In this document: piece by piece, positions 63,050 to 64,000 of the stretch
How the letters are laid out: each line of letters begins with the position of its first letter
Numbering within the stretch: the stretch's first letter is position 1
DNA from: an uncultured Roseateles sp.
GTDB lineage: Bacteria; Pseudomonadota; Gammaproteobacteria; Burkholderiales; Burkholderiaceae_C
DNA length: 64,000 nt
NCBI RefSeq assembly: GCF_945956965.1
Contig: NZ_CAMFJS010000023.1
Coordinates: forward strand, 21,994-85,993
Direction of reading: 5' to 3'
The notes under the pieces: model-generated
Told to the model about the DNA's origin: nothing
Databases searched by the model: none
The model's input: the letters and a program-made list of their open reading frames with translations, nothing else
Made by a program: the position numbers and the translations under genes

Positions 63050-64000
63050 AGCAGGATGGCACCAAAGGTAGCGGTGCCGATGCCGCCCAGCGTCATGCCG
63101 CCGAATTTGAGCGTGTAGTCGCCGGTGCCCAGCACCAGGGTGATGGCCACCACCATCAGATTGCGAGGCTCGGCAAAGTCAACACCGTTGTCGACCCAGA
63201 TCTTGGCGCCGGCCACGGTGATCAGGCCGAACACCACAATGCTCACGCCGCCCATCACCGCCAGCGGAATGGCCTGAATCAGCGCGCCGAACTTGGGCGA
63301 GAAGCCCATCAAGATGCCCAGCAAAGCCGCCACAACAAAGATCACCGTGGAGTAGATGCGGGTGGCGGCCATCACGCCGATGTTCTCGGCATAAGTGGTC
63401 ACACCCGTGCCGCCGGCCGCGCCGCTGACCATGGTGGCCAGGCCATCGCCCATGAAAGCGCGGCCCATATAGCGGTCGAGGTTCTGGCCCGTCATCGCAC
63501 TCACAGCCTTGATATGGCCCAGGTTCTCGGCCACCAGAATCACCACCACCGGCGCGATCAAGAGCATGGCCTTAGGGTCGAACACCGGCGCTGCAAAGTG
63601 CGGCACGCCCAGCCAGGCGGCTTGGGCCACGGCGCTGAAATCAATCGGCTTGCCCAAGCCCATGCCATTGGTCAACACCGCATAAATCACACTGGCCAAG
63701 AGCAGGCCCAGCAGAATCAGCAAGCGCTGCGCCATGCCGCGGCTGTACACCGCGACCAGCGCCACGCTCACGAAGGTGGCACCTTGCATCCAGGCATCGA
63801 AGCCGGTGGGCGCCATATTTTTGATCGGGATGGCGGCCAGATTCAGGCCGATCACGGCCACCACCGCGCCTGTGACCACCGGCGGCATCAGCCGGTCGAT
63901 CCAGGCCGTGCCCAGCCAACTCACCAAGGCGCCGACCAAAAAGTACAGCGCGCCACAGGCAATGATGCCGCCCAGTGCCACAGCAATATTGGCGTTAGGT
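63016..64000 (-). CDS. NCS2-family uracil/xanthine permease (partial, N-terminus beyond window)
   Basis: Inner-membrane nucleobase transporter; about 327 residues of the C-terminal part are visible and the frame is open through the right edge. Visible helices include ALGGIIACGALYFLVGALVS and PVVTGAVVAVIGLNLAAIPI. The substrate motif TTYAENIGVMAATRIYS, with its conserved glutamate, and NLGHIKAVSAMTGQNLDRYM are UraA-like rather than UapA-like. Uracil uptake by proton symport is the most likely role. Its 3' end overlaps the MBL-fold gene. Confidence 0.9.
   Translation of the reverse strand, partial: PNANIAVALGGIIACGALYFLVGALVSWLGTAWIDRLMPPVVTGAVVAVIGLNLAAIPIKNMAPTGFDAWMQGATFVSVALVAVYSRGMAQRLLILLGLLLASVIYAVLTNGMGLGKPIDFSAVAQAAWLGVPHFAAPVFDPKAMLLIAPVVVILVAENLGHIKAVSAMTGQNLDRYMGRAFMGDGLATMVSGAAGGTGVTTYAENIGVMAATRIYSTVIFVVAALLGILMGFSPKFGALIQAIPLAVMGGVSIVVFGLITVAGAKIWVDNGVDFAEPRNLMVVAITLVLGTGDYTLKFGGMTLGGIGTATFGAILLYALLSLRKPA

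Overview
The window is GC-rich, gene-dense bacterial chromosome. The gene content and order fit a Burkholderiales betaproteobacterium, plausibly from the Roseateles/Leptothrix side of the order: a thrS-infC-rpmI-rplT-pheS-pheT-ihfA-merR-tRNA-Pro block, a betaproteobacterial trimeric porin, a LivKHMGF importer beside an acyl-CoA ligase, a beta-oxidation operon and a PP_4765-type flavoprotein. The taxon is inferred from gene content only.

Layout. 1-7.5 kb: pbpC (cut by the left edge) coupled to a yfhM-type bacterial alpha-2-macroglobulin. 8-16.4 kb: the translation operon, read right to left, from a newly recognised threonine leader peptide and terminator upstream of thrS down to tRNA-Pro(GGG). 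16.4-28.2 kb: a glycine-zipper lipoprotein, a patatin-TonB receptor pair, tex, a divergent RNB exonuclease, then oxidoreductases and an ElaA acetyltransferase. 28.6-37 kb: a chemoreceptor, then a six-gene beta-oxidation operon (multifunctional enzyme, thiolase, acyl-CoA dehydrogenase, small membrane protein, SDR, thioesterase). 37-38.3 kb: an alpha/beta hydrolase.

38.3-40.2 kb is the most unusual part. It is a small integron relic: an attI site closely resembling attI1 of class 1 integrons as I remember it, no integrase gene beside it, and two gene cassettes. The first encodes a GIY-YIG nuclease-like protein and ends in a textbook attC. The second encodes a small exported protein and ends in a diverged attC-like site. 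An unrecognised gene with an HExxH motif follows.

40.8-54.6 kb: an EamA exporter, a PAS-GGDEF protein, a porin followed by a relic of a livF 3' end, an NMT1-type ABC importer (three genes with ATGA overlaps), and livFGMHK with an acyl-CoA ligase, interrupted by a palindrome-ended intergenic repeat. 54.9-64 kb: msrB-yciB-bolA, a PpiC foldase, a DUF2062 protein, the divergent ybbA/tesA pair, a FecR/DUF6600-like protein with an arginine-glutamate-proline repeat tail, def, an MBL-fold hydrolase, and an NCS2 uracil permease cut by the right edge.

Most of the window is housekeeping and catabolic. The two observations most worth checking are the integron relic and the complete-looking attenuator in front of thrS.
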